18,039 nucleotides of DNA, taken from assembly GCA_020024515.1 (NCBI GenBank), contig JAHHTR010000037.1:1-18039 (forward strand), written 5' to 3'. Within the stretch, counting starts at the first letter, position 1; the number at the start of each line of letters is the position of its first letter. The notes below the pieces were generated by a model. The model was not told where the DNA came from, did not search any database, and saw only the letters and a list, made by a program, of their open reading frames with translations. Shown piece by piece: positions 1-8,494 of the stretch. The DNA is from Angelakisella sp. (GTDB lineage: Bacteria > Bacillota > Clostridia > Oscillospirales > Ruminococcaceae). The translations under genes and the position numbers were made by a program.

Positions 1-1570
1 CTCTTAGAGAATCATATTTTGCGTTTGGATAGTCTTCCTTTCGGTTTTTCTTCAAATCGCCATTTAGTGCCATACCATTTGCACCGTAATTTCCGAGAGT
101 TACACCGCCAACCCAGTCTTCTGCTGAAAATATAGCTTGTCCGTTATCACAATTAGGCAGTAAGTCTTCTTTATCAAGTTTAACTGTGCTTACAGTTGTA
201 CCGGCAAGACGATACGGATTGACAGTATTCCAGTAGTTTTCGGTATATTGGTCTATGTCAGTATTATAAAGATATGTCATACCGTCAGCTGTATGCCAAG
301 CTCTTATATTTTCACCATTCATATATTCAAAGTTACTGATTCTGTTTGAGAACATACTAACGCCGAATAAATAGTCATTTGTTCTGTGAATAACTCTGTC
401 CATTAGTGCAAAATTTTTGTGTAAAGGTTTTGTTTCTTCTATTTTTACAGACTCATCTGACATTAAATTATCTACTAAATTTATAATATTTACATTTGGT
501 TGAGAATTTATGTAATCATTAGATTTGTCAGATTTTATATAAGATTTTATAAATGTTTTAATTTCACGTGCTTTCTCATTAGAAAGACTTTCACTAACTA
601 AAAGTAACGAATCCATTATTCCGTAGCCGGAAACTTTATCACTCCAATAGTAACGAGATATACCACGACCACGTACCATATCCAATCCACGACCGTTATA
701 TACAAAGGGAATGTATGAATTAATAGCAAAATCGGCAAGAATATTTACTTTTTCTTCCGGTAAATGCCACTCGCTGTTTTTTAATAAACTTGCGATTTTT
801 GCACAACCTGACAGCAATACATTACCATAAGTTCCGATATATGGTACATGTCCATGTTGTATAAACGAACCGTCTGTATAAAATCCGTCATAATAACTGC
901 CATCTTCTTTTCGTGTTTGATATGTAAATAAACTTGTTATAGCCTCGTTTGCGAGTTGCAGTTGCCCGCTGTCTTCTCTTATAAGTCCAAGTCCGATAGC
1001 TACAAGTGCAACATCTGAACGATTAGCGGCAACAGCTTCACGTTTAGGACTTTTTGATACACCGCTAAATCCTGAATATAGAGGGTTTGGTTGATAATAA
1101 TAAATTACATCTGTATACCTGAATTTTTCCTGTTCTGAAAGTTTATCGTATATATATAGACAGGTATTTATCAATGCTTGTGGGACACCTATTTCCCATT
1201 GCCACCAGTTGCTATATTGTGGTTGTTTAAAATAAGCATTTTTGTCAAGCCAGCTTAGGCAATATTTTATATCTTTAAGCGCATTTTCATCTTTATAATA
1301 TATACTTCCCTCAGTAGAATATGCCTTTGCCATACTTTCAAGATATAGGTACATTTCCCATATATTTGCAGGATCGGTTTTATATTTTACTGTTTTTGGA
1401 TTGTCCCATAAAATTGAACCGTCTTTTCTTAAAGTTTCAAAATGCTTTTTTGCCTCAACATCTATTTCTTTAACTATACGCTTAACATTTTTATCTTCAA
1501 GATTATTGTTCTTACCTATATAGGATTCTACCCATTTAAGTCTTAATTCCGCAAAACTATTGTTTTTCAT
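1..1570 (-). CDS. Polysaccharide lyase family 8, no signal peptide (partial, runs off left edge)
   Basis: This is the third gene of the PL8 array. It is open at the left edge, so only residues 1-523 are visible and about 267 C-terminal residues would be missing. The DNA is identical to that of the next copy (2411-3980), so it carries the same toroid domain with N183, H239, Y248, R302 and R306 of the PL8 active site. Like that copy it lacks a signal peptide. I place the start at the ATG ending at 1570, because a GGAG lies 9 nt upstream of it and none precedes the earlier ATG at 1585. It follows gene 2 by the same short spacer and would be co-transcribed. PL8 enzymes cleave uronic-acid polysaccharides (hyaluronan, chondroitin, xanthan) by beta-elimination; the substrate cannot be read from sequence. 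The copy could partly reflect assembly of a repeat. Confidence 0.85.
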   Translation of the reverse strand, partial: MKNNSFAELRLKWVESYIGKNNNLEDKNVKRIVKEIDVEAKKHFETLRKDGSILWDNPKTVKYKTDPANIWEMYLYLESMAKAYSTEGSIYYKDENALKDIKYCLSWLDKNAYFKQPQYSNWWQWEIGVPQALINTCLYIYDKLSEQEKFRYTDVIYYYQPNPLYSGFSGVSKSPKREAVAANRSDVALVAIGLGLIREDSGQLQLANEAITSLFTYQTRKEDGSYYDGFYTDGSFIQHGHVPYIGTYGNVLLSGCAKIASLLKNSEWHLPEEKVNILADFAINSYIPFVYNGRGLDMVRGRGISRYYWSDKVSGYGIMDSLLLVSESLSNEKAREIKTFIKSYIKSDKSNDYINSQPNVNIINLVDNLMSDESVKIEETKPLHKNFALMDRVIHRTNDYLFGVSMFSNRISNFEYMNGENIRAWHTADGMTYLYNTDIDQYTENYWNTVNPYRLAGTTVSTVKLDKEDLLPNCDNGQAIFSAEDWVGGVTLGNYGANGMALNGDLKKNRKEDYPNAKYDSLR

Positions 1571-2024
1571 ATTATAATTCTCCATTTAATTTTATACAGT
1601 CAAATTATTATTTAAGTTTAATATTAAATGTTTTACCTTGTGCGTTGTTTACATTTACTTTCAGTTTAAGAACATCGCCTTTTTCAATTACTTCTATCCC
1701 TTCATCAGCGGAAATAACTTCTTTTAATGGTTTATTGATAGTAACTTCTATGCTTGATGTGTTTTTCATAGTAGGATCGGATATTGAAAGCTCGACAATA
1801 CCGTCTTTTCCTTGCATCATAACAGAAGCTTTTTTGTTTACTGTTATTCCGTCAACAGTCGCTTCTTTATCTGCCCAGTTATTAAATGAAACAATGTTCA
1901 GATTATTGTGTTTTACAGCGTGCAAATCATTGGTATTACTTAATACTTCAATAGCATTCTCTTTTTCATAGCTTTGCATTTCTTCAACTGATTTATTTGG
2001 AAGAATAATGTATTCATACTTATT
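1..2024. repeat. Exact tandem repeat, copy A (period 2,410 bp)
   Basis: Line-by-line comparison shows no difference between 1-2024 and 2411-4434. The first mismatch is at 2025 (G) against 4435 (A). The repeat spans the 5' two-thirds of one PL8 gene, the intergenic spacer and the last 417 bp of the preceding gene. Because the window begins inside it, the repeat may be longer on the left. Confidence 0.95.
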
Positions 2025-3980
2025 GTCTTTTGGCTGTACACCGTGAGAAATCCACATTTCAAGATATGTCTTTGTAACAGGTTCCATTTCTTCGGCAGCC
2101 ATACGAACACTATTCCAATTATTTGTATTTTGTATTTTATTTATATTAAGTAGAGTTTCATTAGGAAAATAGTAGCCGATATTACTGCCTTGTTCTGTAT
2201 TGCCTTGTAGATGTACCCATTTTGTATTAAGTTCTTCTATGTTATTAAGTTTATCAATAATTTTTGAACCGTTTACTGTTATAACATTTGAACCGTCATC
2301 TTTAAGTTTACGGTTTTCAATGATAGTTTCTATTTCCTCTTTTTCGGAAGAATTGATATTACTGCCCAAGCAAACTATTTCATCATTGAACATAAAGTAT
2401 GATTTATTGGCTCTTAGAGAATCATATTTTGCGTTTGGATAGTCTTCCTTTCGGTTTTTCTTCAAATCGCCATTTAGTGCCATACCATTTGCACCGTAAT
2501 TTCCGAGAGTTACACCGCCAACCCAGTCTTCTGCTGAAAATATAGCTTGTCCGTTATCACAATTAGGCAGTAAGTCTTCTTTATCAAGTTTAACTGTGCT
2601 TACAGTTGTACCGGCAAGACGATACGGATTGACAGTATTCCAGTAGTTTTCGGTATATTGGTCTATGTCAGTATTATAAAGATATGTCATACCGTCAGCT
2701 GTATGCCAAGCTCTTATATTTTCACCATTCATATATTCAAAGTTACTGATTCTGTTTGAGAACATACTAACGCCGAATAAATAGTCATTTGTTCTGTGAA
2801 TAACTCTGTCCATTAGTGCAAAATTTTTGTGTAAAGGTTTTGTTTCTTCTATTTTTACAGACTCATCTGACATTAAATTATCTACTAAATTTATAATATT
2901 TACATTTGGTTGAGAATTTATGTAATCATTAGATTTGTCAGATTTTATATAAGATTTTATAAATGTTTTAATTTCACGTGCTTTCTCATTAGAAAGACTT
3001 TCACTAACTAAAAGTAACGAATCCATTATTCCGTAGCCGGAAACTTTATCACTCCAATAGTAACGAGATATACCACGACCACGTACCATATCCAATCCAC
3101 GACCGTTATATACAAAGGGAATGTATGAATTAATAGCAAAATCGGCAAGAATATTTACTTTTTCTTCCGGTAAATGCCACTCGCTGTTTTTTAATAAACT
3201 TGCGATTTTTGCACAACCTGACAGCAATACATTACCATAAGTTCCGATATATGGTACATGTCCATGTTGTATAAACGAACCGTCTGTATAAAATCCGTCA
3301 TAATAACTGCCATCTTCTTTTCGTGTTTGATATGTAAATAAACTTGTTATAGCCTCGTTTGCGAGTTGCAGTTGCCCGCTGTCTTCTCTTATAAGTCCAA
3401 GTCCGATAGCTACAAGTGCAACATCTGAACGATTAGCGGCAACAGCTTCACGTTTAGGACTTTTTGATACACCGCTAAATCCTGAATATAGAGGGTTTGG
3501 TTGATAATAATAAATTACATCTGTATACCTGAATTTTTCCTGTTCTGAAAGTTTATCGTATATATATAGACAGGTATTTATCAATGCTTGTGGGACACCT
3601 ATTTCCCATTGCCACCAGTTGCTATATTGTGGTTGTTTAAAATAAGCATTTTTGTCAAGCCAGCTTAGGCAATATTTTATATCTTTAAGCGCATTTTCAT
3701 CTTTATAATATATACTTCCCTCAGTAGAATATGCCTTTGCCATACTTTCAAGATATAGGTACATTTCCCATATATTTGCAGGATCGGTTTTATATTTTAC
3801 TGTTTTTGGATTGTCCCATAAAATTGAACCGTCTTTTCTTAAAGTTTCAAAATGCTTTTTTGCCTCAACATCTATTTCTTTAACTATACGCTTAACATTT
3901 TTATCTTCAAGATTATTGTTCTTACCTATATAGGATTCTACCCATTTAAGTCTTAATTCCGCAAAACTATTGTTTTTCAT
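1608..3980 (-). CDS. Polysaccharide lyase family 8 without export signal (hyaluronate/chondroitin/xanthan lyase-like)
   Basis: A complete 790-residue PL8 lyase. The alpha/alpha-toroid domain contains NWWQWEIG at 121-128 (aromatic patch). The catalytic set follows at the spacing known from pneumococcal hyaluronate lyase (N349/H399/Y408/R462/R466): N183 in AANR, H239 in FIQH, Y248 nine residues later, then R302 and R306 in RGRGISR. The central beta domain has the family block NGEN...ADGMTYLYN and a typical C-terminal beta domain follows. The protein begins almost directly at the catalytic domain (MKNNSFAELRLKW), with no hydrophobic leader, whereas PL8 lyases are normally exported. I prefer the ATG ending at 3980 over the one ending at 3995: a GGAG overlaps the latter and sits 9 nt before the former. 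The start lies close behind the stop of the upstream lyase (4018), with no promoter visible between them, so it is read as part of one operon. Confidence 0.93.
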   Translation of the reverse strand: MKNNSFAELRLKWVESYIGKNNNLEDKNVKRIVKEIDVEAKKHFETLRKDGSILWDNPKTVKYKTDPANIWEMYLYLESMAKAYSTEGSIYYKDENALKDIKYCLSWLDKNAYFKQPQYSNWWQWEIGVPQALINTCLYIYDKLSEQEKFRYTDVIYYYQPNPLYSGFSGVSKSPKREAVAANRSDVALVAIGLGLIREDSGQLQLANEAITSLFTYQTRKEDGSYYDGFYTDGSFIQHGHVPYIGTYGNVLLSGCAKIASLLKNSEWHLPEEKVNILADFAINSYIPFVYNGRGLDMVRGRGISRYYWSDKVSGYGIMDSLLLVSESLSNEKAREIKTFIKSYIKSDKSNDYINSQPNVNIINLVDNLMSDESVKIEETKPLHKNFALMDRVIHRTNDYLFGVSMFSNRISNFEYMNGENIRAWHTADGMTYLYNTDIDQYTENYWNTVNPYRLAGTTVSTVKLDKEDLLPNCDNGQAIFSAEDWVGGVTLGNYGANGMALNGDLKKNRKEDYPNAKYDSLRANKSYFMFNDEIVCLGSNINSSEKEEIETIIENRKLKDDGSNVITVNGSKIIDKLNNIEELNTKWVHLQGNTEQGSNIGYYFPNETLLNINKIQNTNNWNSVRMAAEEMEPVTKTYLEMWISHGVQPKDNKYEYIILPNKSVEEMQSYEKENAIEVLSNTNDLHAVKHNNLNIVSFNNWADKEATVDGITVNKKASVMMQGKDGIVELSISDPTMKNTSSIEVTINKPLKEVISADEGIEVIEKGDVLKLKVNVNNAQGKTFNIKLK

Positions 3981-4434
3981 ATTATAATTCTCCATTTAAT
4001 TTTATACAGTCAAATTATTATTTAAGTTTAATATTAAATGTTTTACCTTGTGCGTTGTTTACATTTACTTTCAGTTTAAGAACATCGCCTTTTTCAATTA
4101 CTTCTATCCCTTCATCAGCGGAAATAACTTCTTTTAATGGTTTATTGATAGTAACTTCTATGCTTGATGTGTTTTTCATAGTAGGATCGGATATTGAAAG
4201 CTCGACAATACCGTCTTTTCCTTGCATCATAACAGAAGCTTTTTTGTTTACTGTTATTCCGTCAACAGTCGCTTCTTTATCTGCCCAGTTATTAAATGAA
4301 ACAATGTTCAGATTATTGTGTTTTACAGCGTGCAAATCATTGGTATTACTTAATACTTCAATAGCATTCTCTTTTTCATAGCTTTGCATTTCTTCAACTG
4401 ATTTATTTGGAAGAATAATGTATTCATACTTATT
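2411..4434. repeat. Exact tandem repeat, copy B (period 2,410 bp)
   Basis: Partner of 1-2024. Its right end falls inside the lipoprotein PL8 gene, where the match drops abruptly from perfect to clearly divergent over about 360 bp, followed by another perfect 77-bp match (2389-2465 with 4799-4875). Confidence 0.95.
3990..3993 (-). promoter_or_regulatory. Shine-Dalgarno that decides the start of the second PL8 gene
   Basis: GGAG (read on the minus strand) sits 9 nt before the ATG at 3980-3978. The upstream in-frame ATG (3995-3993) overlaps this GGAG and has no purine-rich site of its own in the preceding 22 nt. The same arrangement recurs at 1580-1583 for the third gene. Confidence 0.6.
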
Positions 4435-6552
4435 ATCTTTTGGCTGTACACCATGAGAAATCCACATTTCAAGATATGTCTTTGTAACAGGCTCCATTTT
4501 TTTATTTGTTAAATTTACGCTTCCCCATAAATTTGTATTTTCTACTTTGTTTATATTAATCATAGTTTCGTTGGGGAAATAGTAACCGATGTCGCTACCT
4601 TTTTCTGTGTTACCTTGAAGATGTACCCATTTTGCTTTAACTTGTTCTTTGTTATTTAGTTTTTCGGCTGCTTTTGTACCGTTTACTGTTACAGTATTTG
4701 TACCGTCATCTTTAAGTTTACGGTTTTCAACAATAGTTTCTATTTCTTCTTTTTCGGAAGAATTGATATTACTGCCTAAGCAAACTATTTCATCATCAAA
4801 CATAAAGTATGATTTATTGGCTCTTAGAGAATCATATTTTGCGTTTGGATAGTCTTCCTTTCGGTTTTTCTTCAAGTCGCCGCTTAGTGCCATACCGTTT
4901 GCACCGTAATTACCGAGAGTTACACCGCCAACCCAATCCTCAGGTGAAAATAGTTTTTGTCCGTTATCACCGTTTGGCTTCAAATCTTTTTGGTCAAGAA
5001 TAACAGTACTTACAGTTGTACCGGCAAGACGATACGGATTGACAGTATTCCAGTAGTTTTCAGTATATTGATTTAAGTCATTATTATAAAGATATGTCAT
5101 ACCGTCAGCTGTATGCCAAGCCCTTGCATTTTCTCCGTTCATATATTCAAAGTTACTGATTCTGTTTGAGAACATACTTACACCAAAAAGATAATCGTTT
5201 GTTCTATGAATAACTCTGTCCATTAATGGAAAATTTTTGTGTAAAGGTTTTGTTTCTTCTGTCTTTATTGAATCATCTGCCATTATATCTTCTACCAAGT
5301 TTATGACAGTTATATTGTTTAGGGAATTTATATAATCGTTTGACAAGTCTGCTTTTATGCAAGATTTTACAAATGTTTTTAATTCATTTGATAAATCTTT
5401 ATTCAATACTTCTGTTGCCATAACCAAAGAATTAAGTATTTGATATCCTGAATTTTTATCGCTGGCATTATGACGAGAAATTGCACGACCACGTACCATA
5501 TCAATTGCACGACCGTTATAGATAAATGGTACATAAGAATTCATAGCAAAATCTGATAGAATACCTATTTTTTCTTCTGATAATTTCCATTCACTGTTTT
5601 GAAGTAAGTCTGCTATTTTTACACAACCAGATAGCAATACATTACCGTAAGTACCAACATATGGAACATGTCCATGTTGTATGAATGAACCGTCATTATA
5701 GAATCCATCTGTCAAAGTACCGTCTTCTGTTGGCTCTTCATATGCAAGTAAGCTTGTTATAGCCTCGTTTGCAAGTTTAAGCTGTTCGGCATCCTCTCGC
5801 AATATACCAAGACCAACAGCAACTAATGAAACATCAACACGATTTGCTGCTTCTGATGTACGTTTTGGGTTTGTTGAAACGCCACTTAAACCAGAATACA
5901 GAGGGTTTGGCTGATAGTAATATACTACATCTGTATATCTGCTTATTTCTTCTTTTGAAAGTTTATCATATATATACATACAAATATTTGTTACAGCTTT
6001 TGGTATACCTATTTCCCATTGCCACCAGTTACCATATTGCTCTTGCTTAAAGTAAGCATTTTTATCAAGCCAATCCAAACCATATTTTATATCATTAAGG
6101 ACTTCTTCGTTTTGATAATATTTACTTTCTTTTGTTGCGTAAGCTTTAGCCATACTTTCAAGAGATAAATACATTTCTCTTATATGTGTGGGGTCTTCTT
6201 TGTATTTTTCCGTTTTAGCGTTAACCCATATTTGAGAACCGTCTTTTACCATACTTTCAATACTTTTTTGTGCACTTGTATCTATTTTTTCGATAACACG
6301 TTTAATATTTTCGTTATTCATATTATTGTCTTTTCCGACAAAAGATTCTACCCATTTTATTCTAAGTTCTGCAAAGCTGTCTTGTTTTACATCAGTAACT
6401 TCATCTTTTGGTACAGTACTTTGTGATACTGAACTATTTGCTTCAGGTTTTGATGTTGTACCGTTATTATTTGCACACCCTACTGATGTTAGAAGTAATC
6501 CTATAAGAATTATTATAGCTGTGGTTCTTTTCATACTTTCCTTAATATTCAT
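4018..6552 (-). CDS. Polysaccharide lyase family 8, lipoprotein (promoter-proximal gene of the array)
   Basis: An 844-residue PL8 lyase and the only array member with an export signal: basic start, hydrophobic stretch TAIIILIGLLLTSVG and a lipobox ending at Cys26 (SVGC), followed by a Ser/Thr-rich linker to about residue 57. The -3 residue is Ser, so the lipobox is acceptable but not ideal. The toroid domain has NWW at 175-177. Active-site residues are N237, H293, Y302, R356 and R360, with the same Y-to-R spacings (54 and 58) as pneumococcal hyaluronate lyase. Central and C-terminal beta domains follow. AAGAGGAG lies 5 nt before the ATG, so this start is secure. Its last 138 codons are identical in DNA to those of gene 2, and protein identity covers the last 159 residues, while more N-terminal parts differ clearly. 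It probably degrades host or dietary acidic glycans at the cell surface. No sulfatase or unsaturated glucuronyl hydrolase is nearby to name the substrate. Confidence 0.95.
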   Translation of the reverse strand: MNIKESMKRTTAIIILIGLLLTSVGCANNNGTTSKPEANSSVSQSTVPKDEVTDVKQDSFAELRIKWVESFVGKDNNMNNENIKRVIEKIDTSAQKSIESMVKDGSQIWVNAKTEKYKEDPTHIREMYLSLESMAKAYATKESKYYQNEEVLNDIKYGLDWLDKNAYFKQEQYGNWWQWEIGIPKAVTNICMYIYDKLSKEEISRYTDVVYYYQPNPLYSGLSGVSTNPKRTSEAANRVDVSLVAVGLGILREDAEQLKLANEAITSLLAYEEPTEDGTLTDGFYNDGSFIQHGHVPYVGTYGNVLLSGCVKIADLLQNSEWKLSEEKIGILSDFAMNSYVPFIYNGRAIDMVRGRAISRHNASDKNSGYQILNSLVMATEVLNKDLSNELKTFVKSCIKADLSNDYINSLNNITVINLVEDIMADDSIKTEETKPLHKNFPLMDRVIHRTNDYLFGVSMFSNRISNFEYMNGENARAWHTADGMTYLYNNDLNQYTENYWNTVNPYRLAGTTVSTVILDQKDLKPNGDNGQKLFSPEDWVGGVTLGNYGANGMALSGDLKKNRKEDYPNAKYDSLRANKSYFMFDDEIVCLGSNINSSEKEEIETIVENRKLKDDGTNTVTVNGTKAAEKLNNKEQVKAKWVHLQGNTEKGSDIGYYFPNETMININKVENTNLWGSVNLTNKKMEPVTKTYLEMWISHGVQPKDNKYEYIILPNKSVEEMQSYEKENAIEVLSNTNDLHAVKHNNLNIVSFNNWADKEATVDGITVNKKASVMMQGKDGIVELSISDPTMKNTSSIEVTINKPLKEVISADEGIEVIEKGDVLKLKVNVNNAQGKTFNIKLK

Positions 6553-6557
6553 AAAAA

Positions 6558-6565
6558 CTCCTCTT
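6558..6565 (-). promoter_or_regulatory. Ribosome binding site of the lipoprotein PL8 gene
   Basis: AAGAGGAG on the minus strand ends 5 nt before the ATG at 6552. It supports that ATG over the internal Met7 codon. Confidence 0.75.
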
Positions 6566-6636
6566 AAATATTTTAGTCTACACGACTTGCAATATTAAAA
6601 TATATTTAAAAACAAGCTTATGCAAATCGTATACAA

Positions 6637-6666
6637 ATAATAACACGTGTCATTTTAGAATGTCAA
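6637..6666 (-). promoter_or_regulatory. Sigma-70 type promoter of the PL8 array
   Basis: On the minus strand, TTGACA (6661-6666) and TATTAT (6637-6642) are separated by 18 nt. The leader to the ATG at 6552 would be about 80 nt. The -35 is perfect and the -10 matches 5 of 6 bases. Confidence 0.75.
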
Positions 6667-6670
6667 CATT

Positions 6671-6707
6671 GTGATAATGATATCTGAAAATGTGGTTATC
6701 ATATCTG
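6671..6707. promoter_or_regulatory. 21-bp-spaced direct repeats upstream of the PL8 promoter (putative activator site)
   Basis: 6671-6686 (GTGATAATGATATCTG) and 6692-6707 (GTGGTTATCATATCTG) agree at 13 of 16 positions and start exactly 21 bp apart, two helical turns. The proximal copy lies 4 bp upstream of the -35. This geometry is typical of activators such as AraC- or LytTR-type proteins. ATATCTG at 6701-6707 also forms an inverted repeat with CAGATAT at 6717-6723. Confidence 0.5.
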
Positions 6708-6723
6708 TTTTTTTTGCAGATAT

Positions 6724-7068
6724 TAGCATATATATTGTATTTTTGTGCGTTTTTACATGAATTTTATCATTAAAATTTGTATTCAAATAAATTTTGCATA
6801 TTAAATTCAGCATATTAAGAAAAAATAAGCATATTTGAAAATATTTAGTTTAAATCAATAAAAAAGCTATTACACAATAGAAAATACTATCATAGAATAG
6901 CTTTTATACTATAAAATTATGGAGTTCTTGTACAATTTTGACCATTAGTATTGTGTATTACATATAATTTTGAAAATACTCGACAATACATGGAGTATTA
7001 TCTATATTTTTATCTAATCTGACAAGAAATATATTAACATAATAACTATCTGTAATTATGCGGTGTTT
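6724..7068. other. Intergenic region between the GH13 gene and the PL8 promoter
   Basis: No gene is supported here. It holds a hairpin at 6862-6905, listed separately, and several GCATATT-like words (6726, 6796, 6810, 6829) of uncertain meaning. The rest is AT-rich sequence with no recognisable signal. Confidence 0.6.
6862..6905. terminator. Hairpin, probable terminator of the GH13 gene
   Basis: AAAAGCTATT (6862-6871) pairs perfectly with AATAGCTTTT (6896-6905). A small inner ATAG/CTAT pairing lies in the loop. The A and T runs at the stem ends could act as a U-tail in either direction. It lies about 165 nt past the GH13 stop and before the PL8 promoter. The stem is AT-rich, so efficiency is uncertain. 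Confidence 0.5.
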
Positions 7069-8379
7069 TTATCTTTCCATTTTCCAAAAATAGGCTGAGT
7101 ATGGAGGTAATTCGCTTCCGCCTCTGAAATCATGTGTTTTTCTTGTAATTAAATCTATGGCCATACCGCATTTTGCATCAAAATGTGCTGTGTATGTATT
7201 TTCTGAGGCATTAATGGCAATCAGTACACGCTCGTTGTCACAAGTTCTTTCAAAAATACATTGATGATTGGTTAAAACAATACTTCTATAATCTCCGTAA
7301 TTCAGTGCTTTACTATTTTTCTTTGCTTCTGCAAGTTTGGAAATAAATTCTGAAAGTTTTGTAAATTCAGGTCTATCAAAACAAACTCGAAGGGCCGTGT
7401 CTTCATTATTTTTATGTGCCTTTGTTCCCCATTCACTTCCATAATAGATACATGGAATACCTGGCATTCCAAACATAAGTGCATAAATAAGAGGTAAATG
7501 TTTTTCATTAGTTAAATTACTTGCAATTCGTGTAACATCATGATTATCTACAAAAGAAAGTAAATGCTTTCCTTTATATAACGTCCAGTTTTCAGGACCG
7601 AATTGTCTGTTTAGGGAATGACAAATTTCAAACATATTCATTGAATTAAAACTTGAATATAAGCCTTTATAACATTCATAATTTGTAACAGAATGGCACA
7701 TTTCGTCATTTGCCCATTGATTATAATCACCATGCAAGGTTTCGCCTACAATGAAGAAATCATCTTTTTGTGAAGCAGTAAATAGACGCAGTCTCTTTAA
7801 GAAATCTCGGTCTAAACAATATGCAACGTCTAAACGCAAACCGTCAATATCAAATTCTTGAATCCAATATTTTACAGCCTCAAATATATGTTGTATAACT
7901 TCTTCATTTCTGAGATTAAGTTTTACTAAATCATAGTTGCCTTCCCAACCTTCATACCATAATCCGTCATTGTAGTTAGAGTTTCTGTTAAAATCAATAT
8001 AGAACCAATCTCTATATCTTGAATTTTCTCTGTTTTGCAATACATCTTGAAATGCCCAAAATCCTCGTCCGACATGGTTAAATACACCGTCTAATACTAC
8101 ACGTATTCCGTCTTTGTGTAATTTATCGCATACAAATTTAAAATCTTCATTTGTTCCCAGTCTGCAATCAATTTTTGTGTAATCTCGGGTATTGTATCCA
8201 TGTGTATCAGATTCAAACACAGGCGAAAAATATATTGAATTTGCACCTAACTTTTTTATATGAGGAATCCAATCTATTACTTTTAAAATACGTGATGTTA
8301 GATTACCGTCATTTTCAAATGGTGCTCCACAAAATCCAAGTGGATAAATTTGATAAAAAACACTGCTATATGCCCACAT
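7069..8379 (-). CDS. GH13 alpha-amylase family glycoside hydrolase (cytoplasmic maltodextrinase-like)
   Basis: A 436-residue GH13 TIM-barrel enzyme acting on alpha-glucosidic bonds of starch-derived oligosaccharides. Conserved regions are in order: DGVFNHVG at 97-104 (region I), DGLRLD at 179-184 with nucleophile D184, VGETLH at 211-216 with acid/base E213, and FVDNHD at 276-281 with the third Asp D281. A short C-terminal beta domain closes the protein. There is no signal peptide and no N-terminal carbohydrate-binding domain of the kind in many neopullulanases, so it probably works on imported maltodextrins inside the cell. The exact specificity (cyclomaltodextrinase, maltogenic or alpha-amylase) cannot be decided by eye. 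An AAAGAGG lies about 9 nt before the ATG. It is divergent from the sortase gene and separated from the PL8 array by a hairpin and a promoter, so it appears monocistronic. Confidence 0.93.
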   Translation of the reverse strand: MWAYSSVFYQIYPLGFCGAPFENDGNLTSRILKVIDWIPHIKKLGANSIYFSPVFESDTHGYNTRDYTKIDCRLGTNEDFKFVCDKLHKDGIRVVLDGVFNHVGRGFWAFQDVLQNRENSRYRDWFYIDFNRNSNYNDGLWYEGWEGNYDLVKLNLRNEEVIQHIFEAVKYWIQEFDIDGLRLDVAYCLDRDFLKRLRLFTASQKDDFFIVGETLHGDYNQWANDEMCHSVTNYECYKGLYSSFNSMNMFEICHSLNRQFGPENWTLYKGKHLLSFVDNHDVTRIASNLTNEKHLPLIYALMFGMPGIPCIYYGSEWGTKAHKNNEDTALRVCFDRPEFTKLSEFISKLAEAKKNSKALNYGDYRSIVLTNHQCIFERTCDNERVLIAINASENTYTAHFDAKCGMAIDLITRKTHDFRGGSELPPYSAYFWKMER

Positions 8380-8412
8380 AAAATATAACCTCTTTACTAT
8401 TTTTTAAAATTA

Positions 8413-8441
8413 ATTATATCATATTATAGAAAATAACGCAA
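8413..8441 (-). promoter_or_regulatory. Candidate promoter of the GH13 gene
   Basis: On the minus strand, TTGCGT (8436-8441), a 17-nt spacer and a perfect TATAAT (8413-8418). The -35 matches only its TTG. A second TATAAT at 8423-8428 lacks a convincing -35. Confidence 0.4.
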
Positions 8442-8494
8442 ATTCTTCTTATAATTTAAAACTGTATACAACTTGATTTTATAGCATATTTATG

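Noticed and set aside
1645..1971. Plus-strand open frame of 108 codons, repeated identically at 4055-4381
   Set aside because: It lies antisense within the C-terminal coding region of the PL8 genes and is duplicated only because that DNA is. The protein resembles no family and has no ribosome site that I can see.
1..4434. Reading the 2-kb repeats as an insertion sequence or integron-like element
   Set aside because: The repeated DNA consists only of PL8 coding sequence and its spacer. There is no transposase, terminal inverted repeat or target duplication.
6796..6836. Three GCATATT-like words close together
   Set aside because: Spacing is irregular (14 and 19 bp) and the word is simple in AT-rich DNA, so I could not argue for an operator.
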